A stretch of 24,025 bases of DNA from SXPK01 sp041168165 (GTDB lineage: Bacteria; Planctomycetota; UBA1135; UBA2386). The position numbers and the translations under genes are program-made. Positions 7,804 to 15,349 of this stretch are shown in pieces; within the stretch, counting starts at the first letter, position 1; each line of letters opens with the position of its first letter. The stretch covers positions 1 through 24,025 of the forward strand of contig JBEELK010000231.1 of NCBI GenBank assembly GCA_041168165.1, in the 5' to 3' direction. Under the pieces are notes generated by a model. It was not told where the DNA came from, did not search any database, and saw nothing but the letters and a program-made list of their open reading frames with translations.

Positions 7804-8400
7804 CTACTTGCTGGTCTCGACGATTTCGTCGATGAGGCCGTATTCCTTGGCCTCCTTGGCGCCCATGAAGAAGTCGCGGTCGCTCTCCTTCTCCACCTTC
7901 TCTGCGTCGCGGCCGCAGTGCTTGCCAAGGATTTGGCTAAGCGTCTTCTTGAGGCGCAGGATCTCATCGGCCTGGATCGCGATGTCGATCGCGGTGCCGC
8001 CGACGCCGCCCCACGGCTGGTGGATCATGATGCGCGAGTTCGGCAGTGCGTGCCGCTTGCCCTTCGTACCCGCTGCGAGCAGCACGGCGCCCATCGAGGC
8101 CGCCTGGCCGATGCAGTAGGTTGCGACCGGGCATTGCACGAACTGCATCGTGTCGTAGATCGCGAGGCCCGCCGTGACGCTGCCGCCCGGCGAGTTCAAG
8201 AACAGGTTGATGTCCTGCGTCTTGTTCTCCTTTTGGAGGAACAAGAGCTGCGCGATGACCGAGTTCGCCACGTAGTCATCGATCGGCGAGCCGATGAAGA
8301 CGATCCGGTCCTCGAGCAGGCGGCTGTAGATGTCGTACTGACGCTCACCGCGGCCGGTCTTCTCGATGACGAACGGAATGTAGTGGTTATCGATGCTCAT
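7804..8400 (-). CDS. clpP: ATP-dependent Clp protease proteolytic subunit ClpP
   Basis: Serine protease that forms the tetradecameric chamber of ClpXP. The 198 residues match the family length. The catalytic triad is visible: S102 in GQAASMGAV, H127 in RIMIHQP and D176 in DRDFFMGAKEA. The substrate-binding strand NSPGGSVTAG (69-78) is intact. ATG 8400 lies 17 nt after the tig stop, so the two are surely co-transcribed; there is no obvious Shine-Dalgarno. The N-terminus (MSIDNHYIPFVIEKTGRGER) is the typical axial-loop region, with little or no propeptide. The order tig-clpP-clpX is the classical one. Identification is firm. Confidence 0.98.
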   Translation of the reverse strand: MSIDNHYIPFVIEKTGRGERQYDIYSRLLEDRIVFIGSPIDDYVANSVIAQLLFLQKENKTQDINLFLNSPGGSVTAGLAIYDTMQFVQCPVATYCIGQAASMGAVLLAAGTKGKRHALPNSRIMIHQPWGGVGGTAIDIAIQADEILRLKKTLSQILGKHCGRDAEKVEKESDRDFFMGAKEAKEYGLIDEIVETSK

Positions 8401-8417
8401 GTTCGGTGGGGGTTGGC

Positions 8418-9716
8418 TCAGCTCGCCTTCTTATCGACGAGTCGCGCGTTCTCTCTGAGGAAATCGCGGACCTTGCGCTCGAGCAGAGCAAGGCGGAGTT
8501 CGCCCATCTGGTTGTTCTTTTCCAGGTGCTCGATGACTGCTTGTGGCGCGACTCCGTTCGACTGGGCGATCTTCCGGATCTCGCCCTCGACGTCGTTCTC
8601 CGTCACGAACAGCTTCTGCTGACGCGCGACGCCTTCGATCAGGAAGAACAGGCGCACGCGGCGCTCCGCGTCCGTGCGGGCTTCGCCCTTCGACTCCTCG
8701 AGCTTCTTCTCGATGTCTTCGCGCTGCATGCCGGACTGCTCGAGGCGCGCCGCGAACTGGCGCAGCGACGCGACTTGCTGCTCGTCGATCAGCGATGCGG
8801 GCAAGCCGAAGGTGTGGCGATCGAGCAACTGCTGGAGGCACTGGTCCTCCTGTTGGATCTTGCCGATGCGGTCCTTCTCCGAGCCGATGCGCGTGCGCAG
8901 GTCGTCGCGAAGCGACGCGAGCGAATCGAAGTCGAGTCCCTTGGCCATCTCGTCATCGACCGGTGGGGCCGTGACGCGCAGCACTTCCTTGACATCGAGC
9001 ACGGCCTTGCCCGGCTTGCCGCGGTAGGCGTCCTTTTCGAAGTTCTCCGGGAACGTCAATGCGAGTTCCACAGGGGCTCCTGCCTTCGCGCCGACGAGCG
9101 CCGACTCGAACGCGGCCGGATCAACTCCCGCGATCGGGATGTTGGTGTTCAGCTGCACGCCCTTGCGCTGGTGGATCTCACTGCCGTTCTCGTCGAAGAA
9201 GCGCAGGTCGACTTTGACAAAGTCGCCCTTCTGAGCGGCCTCTTCGACCTTCGCGATCGAGCGCTTCTGGTTCGAGATCTCCTTGAGCGCGCTATCGATC
9301 TCCTCGTCGGTGACTTCCGTCGTGTAGGCCTGGATCTCGAGGCCCTTGGTGTCGCCGATGTCGAATTGGGGCCGCACGTCGATGTTGACCGTGAACTCGA
9401 GTGCTGCGTCCAGTTGGACCTTCAGCTCCTCGTACTTCTCGATCATGATCCGGCCGACCGGAGTGATCTGCTTGTCGCGGCACGCCTCGTTGAGGTAGCG
9501 CTGGACGATCTGCTCCTTGGCTTCCTGCAAGATGCTTGCGGAGAACTGCTTCTCCAGCATCTTGCGAGGGACTTTGCCGGGCCGGAAGCCCTTCATCCGC
9601 ACCTGCTGGTTTGCGGAGTCGTACATTGCGTCCACGTGCTCGCGAATAGCGGCGGCGGGGACCTGGATCGTGATGCTGCGGCTGCAGGGGCCAGTCTCGG
9701 CAACCTGGACTTGCAT
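8418..9716 (-). CDS. tig: Trigger factor, ribosome-associated chaperone
   Basis: Binds near the ribosome exit tunnel and shields nascent chains. The start is ATG 9716, giving 432 residues; the frame extends upstream only to a TTG at 9821, which would add an unconvincing 35-residue leader. Domain order is standard: ribosome-binding N domain with the signature GFRPGKVP (43-50), FKBP-like PPIase domain at about 165-248 (GDFVKVDLRF to VLDVKEVLRV) and a helical C domain from about 255. It is the first gene of a tig-clpP-clpX-rlmN operon. A possible promoter lies 75-105 bp upstream. GAGAAG about 11 nt before the ATG may be a weak ribosome-binding site. Confidence 0.96.
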   Translation of the reverse strand: MQVQVAETGPCSRSITIQVPAAAIREHVDAMYDSANQQVRMKGFRPGKVPRKMLEKQFSASILQEAKEQIVQRYLNEACRDKQITPVGRIMIEKYEELKVQLDAALEFTVNIDVRPQFDIGDTKGLEIQAYTTEVTDEEIDSALKEISNQKRSIAKVEEAAQKGDFVKVDLRFFDENGSEIHQRKGVQLNTNIPIAGVDPAAFESALVGAKAGAPVELALTFPENFEKDAYRGKPGKAVLDVKEVLRVTAPPVDDEMAKGLDFDSLASLRDDLRTRIGSEKDRIGKIQQEDQCLQQLLDRHTFGLPASLIDEQQVASLRQFAARLEQSGMQREDIEKKLEESKGEARTDAERRVRLFFLIEGVARQQKLFVTENDVEGEIRKIAQSNGVAPQAVIEHLEKNNQMGELRLALLERKVRDFLRENARLVDKKAS

Positions 9717-9791
9717 GGTGGGGGAGCTTCTCTCGGACGGTGGCCTTAGTCGGTCCGATCTTCGACCGGACGGCGCGACAAAGGGGCGGAG

Positions 9792-9821
9792 GATATTCCC
9801 CAGAAGGTGGCGCAGGGTCAA
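9792..9821 (-). promoter_or_regulatory. Candidate promoter for the tig-clpP-clpX-rlmN operon
   Basis: On the minus strand, TTGACC (9821-9816) is followed after 18 bp by AATATC (9797-9792); TATCCT overlaps two bases further on. The -35 box matches the consensus well, the -10 box only in part. It lies between the HEAT-protein gene and tig and would leave a leader of about 70 nt. I saw no CIRCE element. Confidence 0.3.
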
Positions 9822-9867
9822 GAACGGCCGCGTCTTGCGAGCGAACTACTGAGCCGTCGTCGGTGCG

Positions 9868-11172
9868 CTACTTGCCGCCGGCCTCGCGCTGCTGCGTCTG
9901 CAGCCAGGCTCGCACGCTTGGGCGGGTCAGGCCCTCCTTCACGGCGGAATCCCGCAGCGCCAGCGCGTCGATCTCGGACAGCGTCCATTCGCTCTCTTTG
10001 AGCCACTTCAGCATGCGATCCCATCTGCTGCGGTGTGCTTCGCAGCGAACCAGCTCTCCGCGAATGCGCCTGCGCAGCAAGTCGCTCTGCGCGAGGTCCA
10101 GCACCTTCTCGAAGTCCTCGGCTGCGTCCTTCCAGTCTTCGTTTGCGCAGTGCAGGTTGGCGCGGTCCTCGTAGAGCTGTGGCTCGTTGCGGCGCTGCGG
10201 TCGCTTCATCTGCTCGTTGATCGTCGCAAGCAGTTGCTTCATGCCGCTCTTGTCGCCGAGGCTGCGCAACGTCGTCGCGGCGGCGAGCGCGAGCGAGCCC
10301 GTTTCGCCGGCGTCGATCCACTCGTGGAGCTTCTTCAGCGTCGGCTCGTGCTCCTTCGGGGCGATCGCTGCGAGCTTCTCGACCATCGTTAGCAGATCGC
10401 GGAAGTCCATCTTCTCGCGATCGAGCAGCGGCAACAGCGTGCGCGCCGCGAAGTCGTTCTCGCGCGCCACCGCCGCCAGATACTGCACGTACTTCGGCAC
10501 CAGGTTGCGCTCCTTCTCGTTCGGAAGGCTCTGGAGCACCGTCGGCAGCGCGGATGCCGGCTTGGCCGCGATCAAGTAGTCGAGGATGGCACCGCGGATG
10601 CTCTTGTCCGAAGAACCAAGGCCGCTGACCACGCGGTCAGCAGGCGATGGGTCGGCGAGGCGCGCGAGCGACTGCAGGATGAGCAGGTGCTCGCCTTGTT
10701 GCGCCTGGTCATGAAGCGACATCAACACCGGCACCGCGCGCGAAGAGCCCGATCGACCGAGCAGTTGGATGGATTCGACGCGCCCAACTTCGTTGTTGCT
10801 GCGTGCCAACTCGACGAGGGCGTCGAGGAAGCTGGACGGATCGAGGCGCTCCAGCACGCGGCGGCAGTTGGCTGCGAGGTTGCGCGATTGCGAAGTCGCG
10901 GCGACGGGTTGCAGTCGCTCGAGGAGTAAGGGCACGACGCTGTCGCCAAGCGCTGCGACCATGGCGATGCGTTGGTCGAGGTACTGTGCGTTGTCGCGGT
11001 ATTCCAGTGCTAGGTCGGTCCAGAACGGTTGCAGCGCTTGTTCTTGCGCAGGGCGCTGGCGTTCGGCGCGGGCGCGCGCGAGTGCGGGAAGGTCATGGAG
11101 CGAGACCTGGCTAGGGAGCACGGACGCGGCAATCGCGCACGCAGCAGCCTGCAGGAACCGGACATTGCGCAT
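9868..11172 (-). CDS. Secreted HEAT/TPR-repeat protein of unknown function
   Basis: Exported repeat protein, 434 residues. The N-terminus has a signal peptide (RNVRFLQ, then a hydrophobic stretch to about residue 20). From about 60 to 310 the protein is a run of helix pairs of HEAT/ARM type, for example DPSSFLDALVELARSNN (111-127), SRAVPVLMSLHDQ (144-156) and SIRGAILDYLIAAK (191-204). Residues about 330-375 look like one or two TPR units (YEDRANLHCANEDWKDAAED). No catalytic motif is visible. It starts at ATG 11172, divergent from mnmG with a 245-bp gap, and ends 151 bp before tig on the same strand. A scaffold or binding role in the periplasm is the usual inference for such proteins; its target is unknown. 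Confidence 0.7.
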   Translation of the reverse strand: MRNVRFLQAAACAIAASVLPSQVSLHDLPALARARAERQRPAQEQALQPFWTDLALEYRDNAQYLDQRIAMVAALGDSVVPLLLERLQPVAATSQSRNLAANCRRVLERLDPSSFLDALVELARSNNEVGRVESIQLLGRSGSSRAVPVLMSLHDQAQQGEHLLILQSLARLADPSPADRVVSGLGSSDKSIRGAILDYLIAAKPASALPTVLQSLPNEKERNLVPKYVQYLAAVARENDFAARTLLPLLDREKMDFRDLLTMVEKLAAIAPKEHEPTLKKLHEWIDAGETGSLALAAATTLRSLGDKSGMKQLLATINEQMKRPQRRNEPQLYEDRANLHCANEDWKDAAEDFEKVLDLAQSDLLRRRIRGELVRCEAHRSRWDRMLKWLKESEWTLSEIDALALRDSAVKEGLTRPSVRAWLQTQQREAGGK

Positions 11173-11306
11173 GGCCGGAGTCTAGCGATGGGCGCGACCC
11201 GCTGCCGCCTGAGCCTGCGGCGATTTCGGCAGCAAGCAAAGTCGAAATCGACGCGCGGTTGGACGGACGCTCAAGGCTGGTTTGCGTCGCGCCGATCCAC
11301 GGAATC

Positions 11307-11381
11307 ATGTGGACCTACGTGTTGCGTCATCACGAAGAACTGAAGCGCATCTACGCGCTCTCGCAGTCCGACGCGAAGTGA
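11307..11381 (+). CDS. Doubtful 24-residue ORF or tail of a decayed gene
   Basis: ATG 11307 to TGA 11381 encodes MWTYVLRHHEELKRIYALSQ and four more residues. Third codon positions are mostly G or C, as in the real genes here, and the peptide looks like an amphipathic helix. The same frame stays open upstream through at least 11181 without a good start, so this may be the 3' remnant of a lost gene rather than a short gene. There is no Shine-Dalgarno. Nothing is recognised. The rest of the 245-bp divergent gap between the HEAT gene and mnmG holds nothing else I can name. Confidence 0.2.
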   Translation: MWTYVLRHHEELKRIYALSQSDAK

Positions 11382-11417
11382 TCGCCGCTTGAGCGGACGG
11401 GGGTGCGCTGAGCACAG

Positions 11418-13298
11418 ATGCTGAATAGGCTCTGTTGCGTGCGTGACTTCGAAGTAGTGGTGATCGGTGGCGGCCATGCAGGCGTCGAGGCGGCGTGCGC
11501 GGCTGCGCGTATGGGCCGTGATGTTGCGATGGTGGTGCTCGACGCTGCTGCGATCGGTCGCATGTCGTGCAATCCAGCCATCGGTGGCCTGGCAAAAGGG
11601 CAACTGGTGCGCGAAGTCGATGCGCTCGGCGGCGAGATGGGCCTGTGCACCGACCGCACGGGCATCCACTTCCGCATGCTCAACACGCGCAAGGGGCCCG
11701 CAGTGCGTTCGCCTCGGGCGCAGTGTGATCGCCACGCCTACAACCGAGTGATGGCTGCGCGCGTATGCGCGTATCCAGGAATCCAAGTCGTCGCGGGCGA
11801 AGCCGTGGAGTTGCTGTGCGAGGGCGTTGGTCAAGACCGCAAGGCGGTTGGCGTTGAACTCGCCGATGGGCGCACGTTGCGTGCGGGCGCCGTCATCCTC
11901 ACGACCGGCACGTTCTTAGGCGGCAAGTTGTTCGCAGGCGAGTGGGAGGCTCCCGGGGGGCGCTACGACGAACGCGCTGCGTCACAGATGTCGCGTTCGC
12001 TCTCGTCGCTCGGATTGCGACTCGGTCGACTCAAGACCGGAACCCCGCCGCGCCTCGACAAGTCTTCGATCGATTTCGGCAAGTGCGAAGAGCAGCGCGG
12101 CGACGATCCGCCGCAGCCGTTTTCGTTCCGCACCAAGTCCATCGAGATGCCGCAGGTGTCTTGCTGGATCACGCGCACGACGCAAGCGACGCATGACCGG
12201 ATCCGTGCGCACGCACACCGATCGCCGATGGTGCAAGGGCGCATCCAAGGCCAAGGGCCGCGTTACTGCCCGAGCGTCGAGGACAAGGTCGTGCGCTTTC
12301 CAGAGCAGGAAGGCCATCAGGTCTTCCTCGAACCGGAGGGAGTGGACAGCAGCGACGTGTATCCGAACGGGATCTCGACGAGCTTGCCGCAAGAAGTGCA
12401 GCAGGAGTTCGTGCGCACGATCCCAGGCCTCGAGGACGCAGTCTTGCTGCGCCCTGGCTACGCAGTGGAATACGACTTTCTCTGCACCGACCAATTGCGC
12501 GGCGACTTGCAGATAGCAGGCGTCGCGGGGCTGTTCGCCGCGGGGCAGATCAACGGCACGAGCGGATACGAGGAGGCCGCAGGCCAGGGGCTCATGGCCG
12601 GCATCAACGCAGCGCGCTATGTGCGAGGCGAAGGATCGTTCGTGCTCGATCGAGCCACTGCATATCTCGGCGTGATGGTCGACGATCTGTGCCGGGTGAA
12701 CCCGACGGAGCCATACCGGATGTTCACGAGTCGCGCAGAGTTTCGGCTCCTGCTGCGCAGCGACAACGCGGACCGCAGGCTCACGCCGCTGGCGGAGCAG
12801 CTCGGATTGCTCCCGACGGAGTTCGCGGACATCGTGCGTCGCAAGGAAGCGCGCATCCGCGCGGCGCGCACGATTCTCGACACGCATCGCCGTGAGGGAC
12901 GTACGTTGACGGAGTGGTTGCGCAGGCCCGAGGTGTTCGCCGATGAGCTGTTGGCGGGCGAGCCGCTGCTCCAACCGCTTTCGCTCGATGCGGCGGATCT
13001 CGCAGAGCTCGAAGCAGAGGTGAAGTACGAAGGCTACATCTCGCGGCAGCAGATGGAGGTCGATCGACTGCGCCGGATGGAAGGAAAGCCGTTCCCTGCC
13101 GATTTCGACTACGCAGCGGTGACGGGGTTGTGCAACGAGGCGCGGACTCGACTGCTCGCGCGTCGACCGCTGACGCTGGGTGAGGCTTCGCGCATTCCTG
13201 GCGTGCGGCCCGCAGACGTGCAGTTGCTACTGGTGTTGCTGACGCGCCGCGATCGCGGCGGCGAGACCGTGTCGGTCACATCTGCAGCACGGCCTTGA
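11418..13298 (+). CDS. mnmG: tRNA uridine-5-carboxymethylaminomethyl modification enzyme MnmG
   Basis: FAD enzyme that with MnmE adds the carboxymethylaminomethyl group to U34 of certain tRNAs. The 626-residue product is of family length. Visible motifs are the Rossmann dinucleotide site IGGGHAGVEAA (16-26), SCNPAIGGLAKG with C51, LKTGTPPR (205-212), HRSPM (267-271), GPRYCPSVEDK (280-290) with the second conserved Cys C284, and NGTSGYEEAAGQG. The C-terminal helical domain ends in the usual LLVLLTRRDR region. ATG 11418 is used; GTG 11439 would begin just before the FAD strand and is possible. The last 23 bp overlap the ruvA end on the other strand. mnmE is not in the window. Confidence 0.97.
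   Translation: MLNRLCCVRDFEVVVIGGGHAGVEAACAAARMGRDVAMVVLDAAAIGRMSCNPAIGGLAKGQLVREVDALGGEMGLCTDRTGIHFRMLNTRKGPAVRSPRAQCDRHAYNRVMAARVCAYPGIQVVAGEAVELLCEGVGQDRKAVGVELADGRTLRAGAVILTTGTFLGGKLFAGEWEAPGGRYDERAASQMSRSLSSLGLRLGRLKTGTPPRLDKSSIDFGKCEEQRGDDPPQPFSFRTKSIEMPQVSCWITRTTQATHDRIRAHAHRSPMVQGRIQGQGPRYCPSVEDKVVRFPEQEGHQVFLEPEGVDSSDVYPNGISTSLPQEVQQEFVRTIPGLEDAVLLRPGYAVEYDFLCTDQLRGDLQIAGVAGLFAAGQINGTSGYEEAAGQGLMAGINAARYVRGEGSFVLDRATAYLGVMVDDLCRVNPTEPYRMFTSRAEFRLLLRSDNADRRLTPLAEQLGLLPTEFADIVRRKEARIRAARTILDTHRREGRTLTEWLRRPEVFADELLAGEPLLQPLSLDAADLAELEAEVKYEGYISRQQMEVDRLRRMEGKPFPADFDYAAVTGLCNEARTRLLARRPLTLGEASRIPGVRPADVQLLLVLLTRRDRGGETVSVTSAARP
13245..13260. other. Perfect 16-bp palindrome at the mnmG/ruvA convergence
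   Basis: CGCCGCGATCGCGGCG reads the same on both strands and can fold as a 6-bp stem with a GATC loop. It lies inside the last codons of mnmG, 15 bp beyond the ruvA stop, so it could serve as a 3'-end hairpin for ruvA transcripts. It is coding sequence for mnmG, so chance in GC-rich codons is an alternative. Confidence 0.4.
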
Positions 13299-13869
13299 CG
13301 AGATCCTCGGTCGCTGCGACCGCGAGTTCGGGGCGCTTCTCGCGGATCTTTGCGAGCTTCTCCCTCGCTTCCTTCTCCGAGTAGCCGAGGGTTTGCAGCG
13401 CGAGAGCTGCGTCCTCGTCTTGTGCCTTGGGCAAGGGCTGAGTCTTGGAGCCCATGGGCGCGATATCCAGCTTGCGGATGCTGTCGCGCAGTTCGAGGCA
13501 AAGTCGTTCCGCCGTCTTCTGGCCCACGCCTTTCACCTTCTTGAGCGCCGCTGCGTCGCTAGTTGCGATCGCCTCGACGGCCTCTTCCGCTGAGTAGTGG
13601 CTCAAGATCGACAGCGCGATGCTCGGGCCAACTCCGCTGATGCTGAGCAGCTTGCGTGCGAGTTCCCGCTCGCTGCGCGTCGCAAATCCGAGCAACGACG
13701 GCATGCCGTCGACGACATGCAGGATCGTGTAGAGCGTCGAGCGAGTTCCAACGGTCAGCTGGCTTGCAGTCGTCAGCGAGACCTTGACCTCGTAACCCAC
13801 GTCGCGCACGGAGAGCACCGCGCGCGAGCCGAGCTTCTCGACGACGTCGCCGACCAAGTGGTCGTACAT
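13276..13869 (-). CDS. ruvA: Holliday junction branch migration protein RuvA
   Basis: DNA-binding subunit of the RuvAB branch migration motor. The 197 residues show the three RuvA parts: the OB-fold domain (1-63), two helix-hairpin-helix motifs (SGVGPSIALSIL near 77-90 and KGVGQKTAERL near 113-124) and the C-terminal RuvB-contact domain from about 150 (LALQTLGYSEKEA). ATG 13869 is 23 nt after the stop of the TPR/alpha-CTD gene, suggesting co-transcription; a strong hairpin fills that gap. The 3' end overlaps mnmG by 23 bp in convergent orientation. ruvB and ruvC are not in the window. Identification is firm. Confidence 0.96.
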   Translation of the reverse strand: MYDHLVGDVVEKLGSRAVLSVRDVGYEVKVSLTTASQLTVGTRSTLYTILHVVDGMPSLLGFATRSERELARKLLSISGVGPSIALSILSHYSAEEAVEAIATSDAAALKKVKGVGQKTAERLCLELRDSIRKLDIAPMGSKTQPLPKAQDEDAALALQTLGYSEKEAREKLAKIREKRPELAVAATEDLVKAVLQM

Positions 13870-13882
13870 GCCGTCCGTTCAG

Positions 13883-13905
13883 GCTGCGCGGCTCAGCCGC
13901 GCAGC
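13883..13905 (-). other. Perfect 10-bp hairpin with the stop codon as its loop
   Basis: Arms GCTGCGCGGC (13883-13892) and GCCGCGCAGC (13896-13905) enclose three bases that are exactly the TGA stop (minus strand) of the TPR/alpha-CTD gene. It ends 13 nt before the ruvA start, so it could limit ruvA translation, terminate part of the transcripts, or both. No T-tract. Confidence 0.6.
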
Positions 13906-15212
13906 GAAAGGCCGAGTTCGTCGAGCTTCGTCTTGATCTCGTTGAGCGAGGTCTGGCCGAAGTTCGGGCATGCGAGCAGCTCTGCCTCGGTCTTGATCGA
14001 CAGATCGCCGATCGTGCGAATCTTCAGCAGGTCGACGATGCGGCGGCTGCGGACCGACAGGTCCAATTCGCTGATCGGGCGGCGCGAAGGATCCGGGCTC
14101 TGAGGATCCGGAACCTCCTCGACGTCGTCCGGAATCTCGACGGCTTCGCCGAGATCGCGGCTCATCAGCTCGTCCGAGGTCATGCCGAGGTGGAGTCCCT
14201 TGTTCTTGAGGATCTCCTTGATCTCCGCGAGCGACGTCTCGCCGAAGTTCTTGTAGCTCAGCAGCTCCGCCTCGGTCTTCTTCACGAGGTCGCCGAGCGT
14301 GCGGATGTTCATCTTCGCGAGGCAGTTGCGCGAGCGCACCGACAGCTCGAAGTCGTTGATCGGGGTGCGCAGGAGCTTGTTGCGCTTGTCGTCGCGGCGC
14401 TCCTGGTCCTCGTCGTAGTACATGTTGAGCGCAGCGGCTGCATCGCGGCGATAGAGGCGCGCGCGCTCGTCTTCGGGGTTTGCCTGCAGCGCCAAGTCAA
14501 AGCACTGCATCGCACGGCGGTAGTTGCCGATGTCTTCGTAGAGCACACCGAGGTTGATCACGCATGCCGAGTTGACCGGCGGCATCATCAGCGAGCGCTC
14601 GTACAGCTCGCGGGCCTCTTCGTCTTCCCCGCGCAGGTCGACGTTGACGGCGAGTCGGAACAGCGCCTGCTTGTGGTTGGGGGCGAGCCCGAGCACTTGG
14701 TCGTAGCAGGCGATTGCGCCTTCGCTGTCGTGTTGCAGTTCGCGAACGCGACCCTCGAAGAACGTGCGATCGTTCGGATCGAGCTTCGCCTTGTAGCGCT
14801 CGAGTTCCTTGTGCAAGCGGTCGGCATCGAGCGTCGACTCCACCGCGAGCAGCCACGTGAACGCCTGCCGCGCATCGGTCGCCTTTTGCGTCAGGATGGC
14901 ATCGGCTTCTGCGACCTTGCCGAGGGCGATGTAGCTGCGCGCGATGCAGTCAGCGACCGCGGGGTTTTGCTTCTGCGCTAGCAGGCCATCCAACGCTTCG
15001 CGATGACGTCCGAGCGCCCACAGAACGATGCTGCGGGAGAGGCCTTGCGCAATCGGGCTAGCAAGCCAATCGCGAAGGTGCTCAACCGAGTTGATCGAGC
15101 GGAAGGCCTTGCTGCGGAACGTCTCCAGGACGGCGTGGGTGATCTCGCCGCGGAGTAGTGCGTTGGGATCCAGCGACTCGATGGGGTCGTTCGTCGCGAG
15201 CATTTCGGTCAT
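13893..15212 (-). CDS. TPR protein with two C-terminal RNA polymerase alpha-CTD domains
   Basis: Unusual 439-residue cytoplasmic protein. Residues about 60-265 are TPR-like helix pairs, clearest at 163-180, 183-208 and 215-247. Two copies of the RNA polymerase alpha C-terminal domain follow, at about 281-344 and 377-439, joined by an acidic Pro-rich linker. Both show the alpha-CTD pattern (SVRSRN or SVRSRR, GDL, TEAELL, NFG-x-TSL-x-EIK). The Arg matching E. coli alpha R265 is kept in both (R293, R388); the residue matching N268 is kept only in the first (N296; R391 in the second). There is no alpha N-terminal domain, so it is not a polymerase subunit. It may bind UP-element-like DNA or activators, or compete with alpha; this is inference. 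ATG 15212; upstream of ruvA. Confidence 0.85.
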   Translation of the reverse strand: MTEMLATNDPIESLDPNALLRGEITHAVLETFRSKAFRSINSVEHLRDWLASPIAQGLSRSIVLWALGRHREALDGLLAQKQNPAVADCIARSYIALGKVAEADAILTQKATDARQAFTWLLAVESTLDADRLHKELERYKAKLDPNDRTFFEGRVRELQHDSEGAIACYDQVLGLAPNHKQALFRLAVNVDLRGEDEEARELYERSLMMPPVNSACVINLGVLYEDIGNYRRAMQCFDLALQANPEDERARLYRRDAAAALNMYYDEDQERRDDKRNKLLRTPINDFELSVRSRNCLAKMNIRTLGDLVKKTEAELLSYKNFGETSLAEIKEILKNKGLHLGMTSDELMSRDLGEAVEIPDDVEEVPDPQSPDPSRRPISELDLSVRSRRIVDLLKIRTIGDLSIKTEAELLACPNFGQTSLNEIKTKLDELGLSLRG

Positions 15213-15293
15213 CGGGGCGTTCCTGAAACGGACAGGCAGCGGCCGGGGTGCCTCAGTGGCCTCCGCGGTCGCGGGCGAGAAAATGGGGAAGGG

Positions 15294-15323
15294 AGCCTAG
15301 GCATTGCCCCCATGGCGGGTCAA
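15294..15323 (-). promoter_or_regulatory. Candidate promoter for the TPR/alpha-CTD gene
   Basis: On the minus strand TTGACC (15323-15318), an 18-bp spacer and TAGGCT (15299-15294) lie in the 137-bp gap between the glycosyltransferase stop and the TPR/alpha-CTD start. The same TTGACC -35 box occurs before tig. It would allow transcription apart from the glycosyltransferase gene. Confidence 0.33.
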
Positions 15324-15349
15324 GCGCGACCTGGGCCGGGCACTGCTGC

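Noticed and set aside
7797..7827. Direct repeat GTCTCGAC twice around the clpP stop
   Set aside because: An eight-base repeat partly in coding sequence; most likely chance.
7542..8622. Plus-strand open frames running through the 29-bp repeats and over clpP
   Set aside because: They are antisense to clpP, and the repeat length is not a multiple of three, so no frame is kept.
13245..13260. HIP1-like GCGATCGC repeat element
   Set aside because: Only one striking copy was noted, inside coding sequence; there is no sign of a dispersed family in the window.
13893..15212. RNA polymerase alpha subunit gene (rpoA)
   Set aside because: No alpha N-terminal assembly domain; TPR repeats take its place, and the CTD is doubled.
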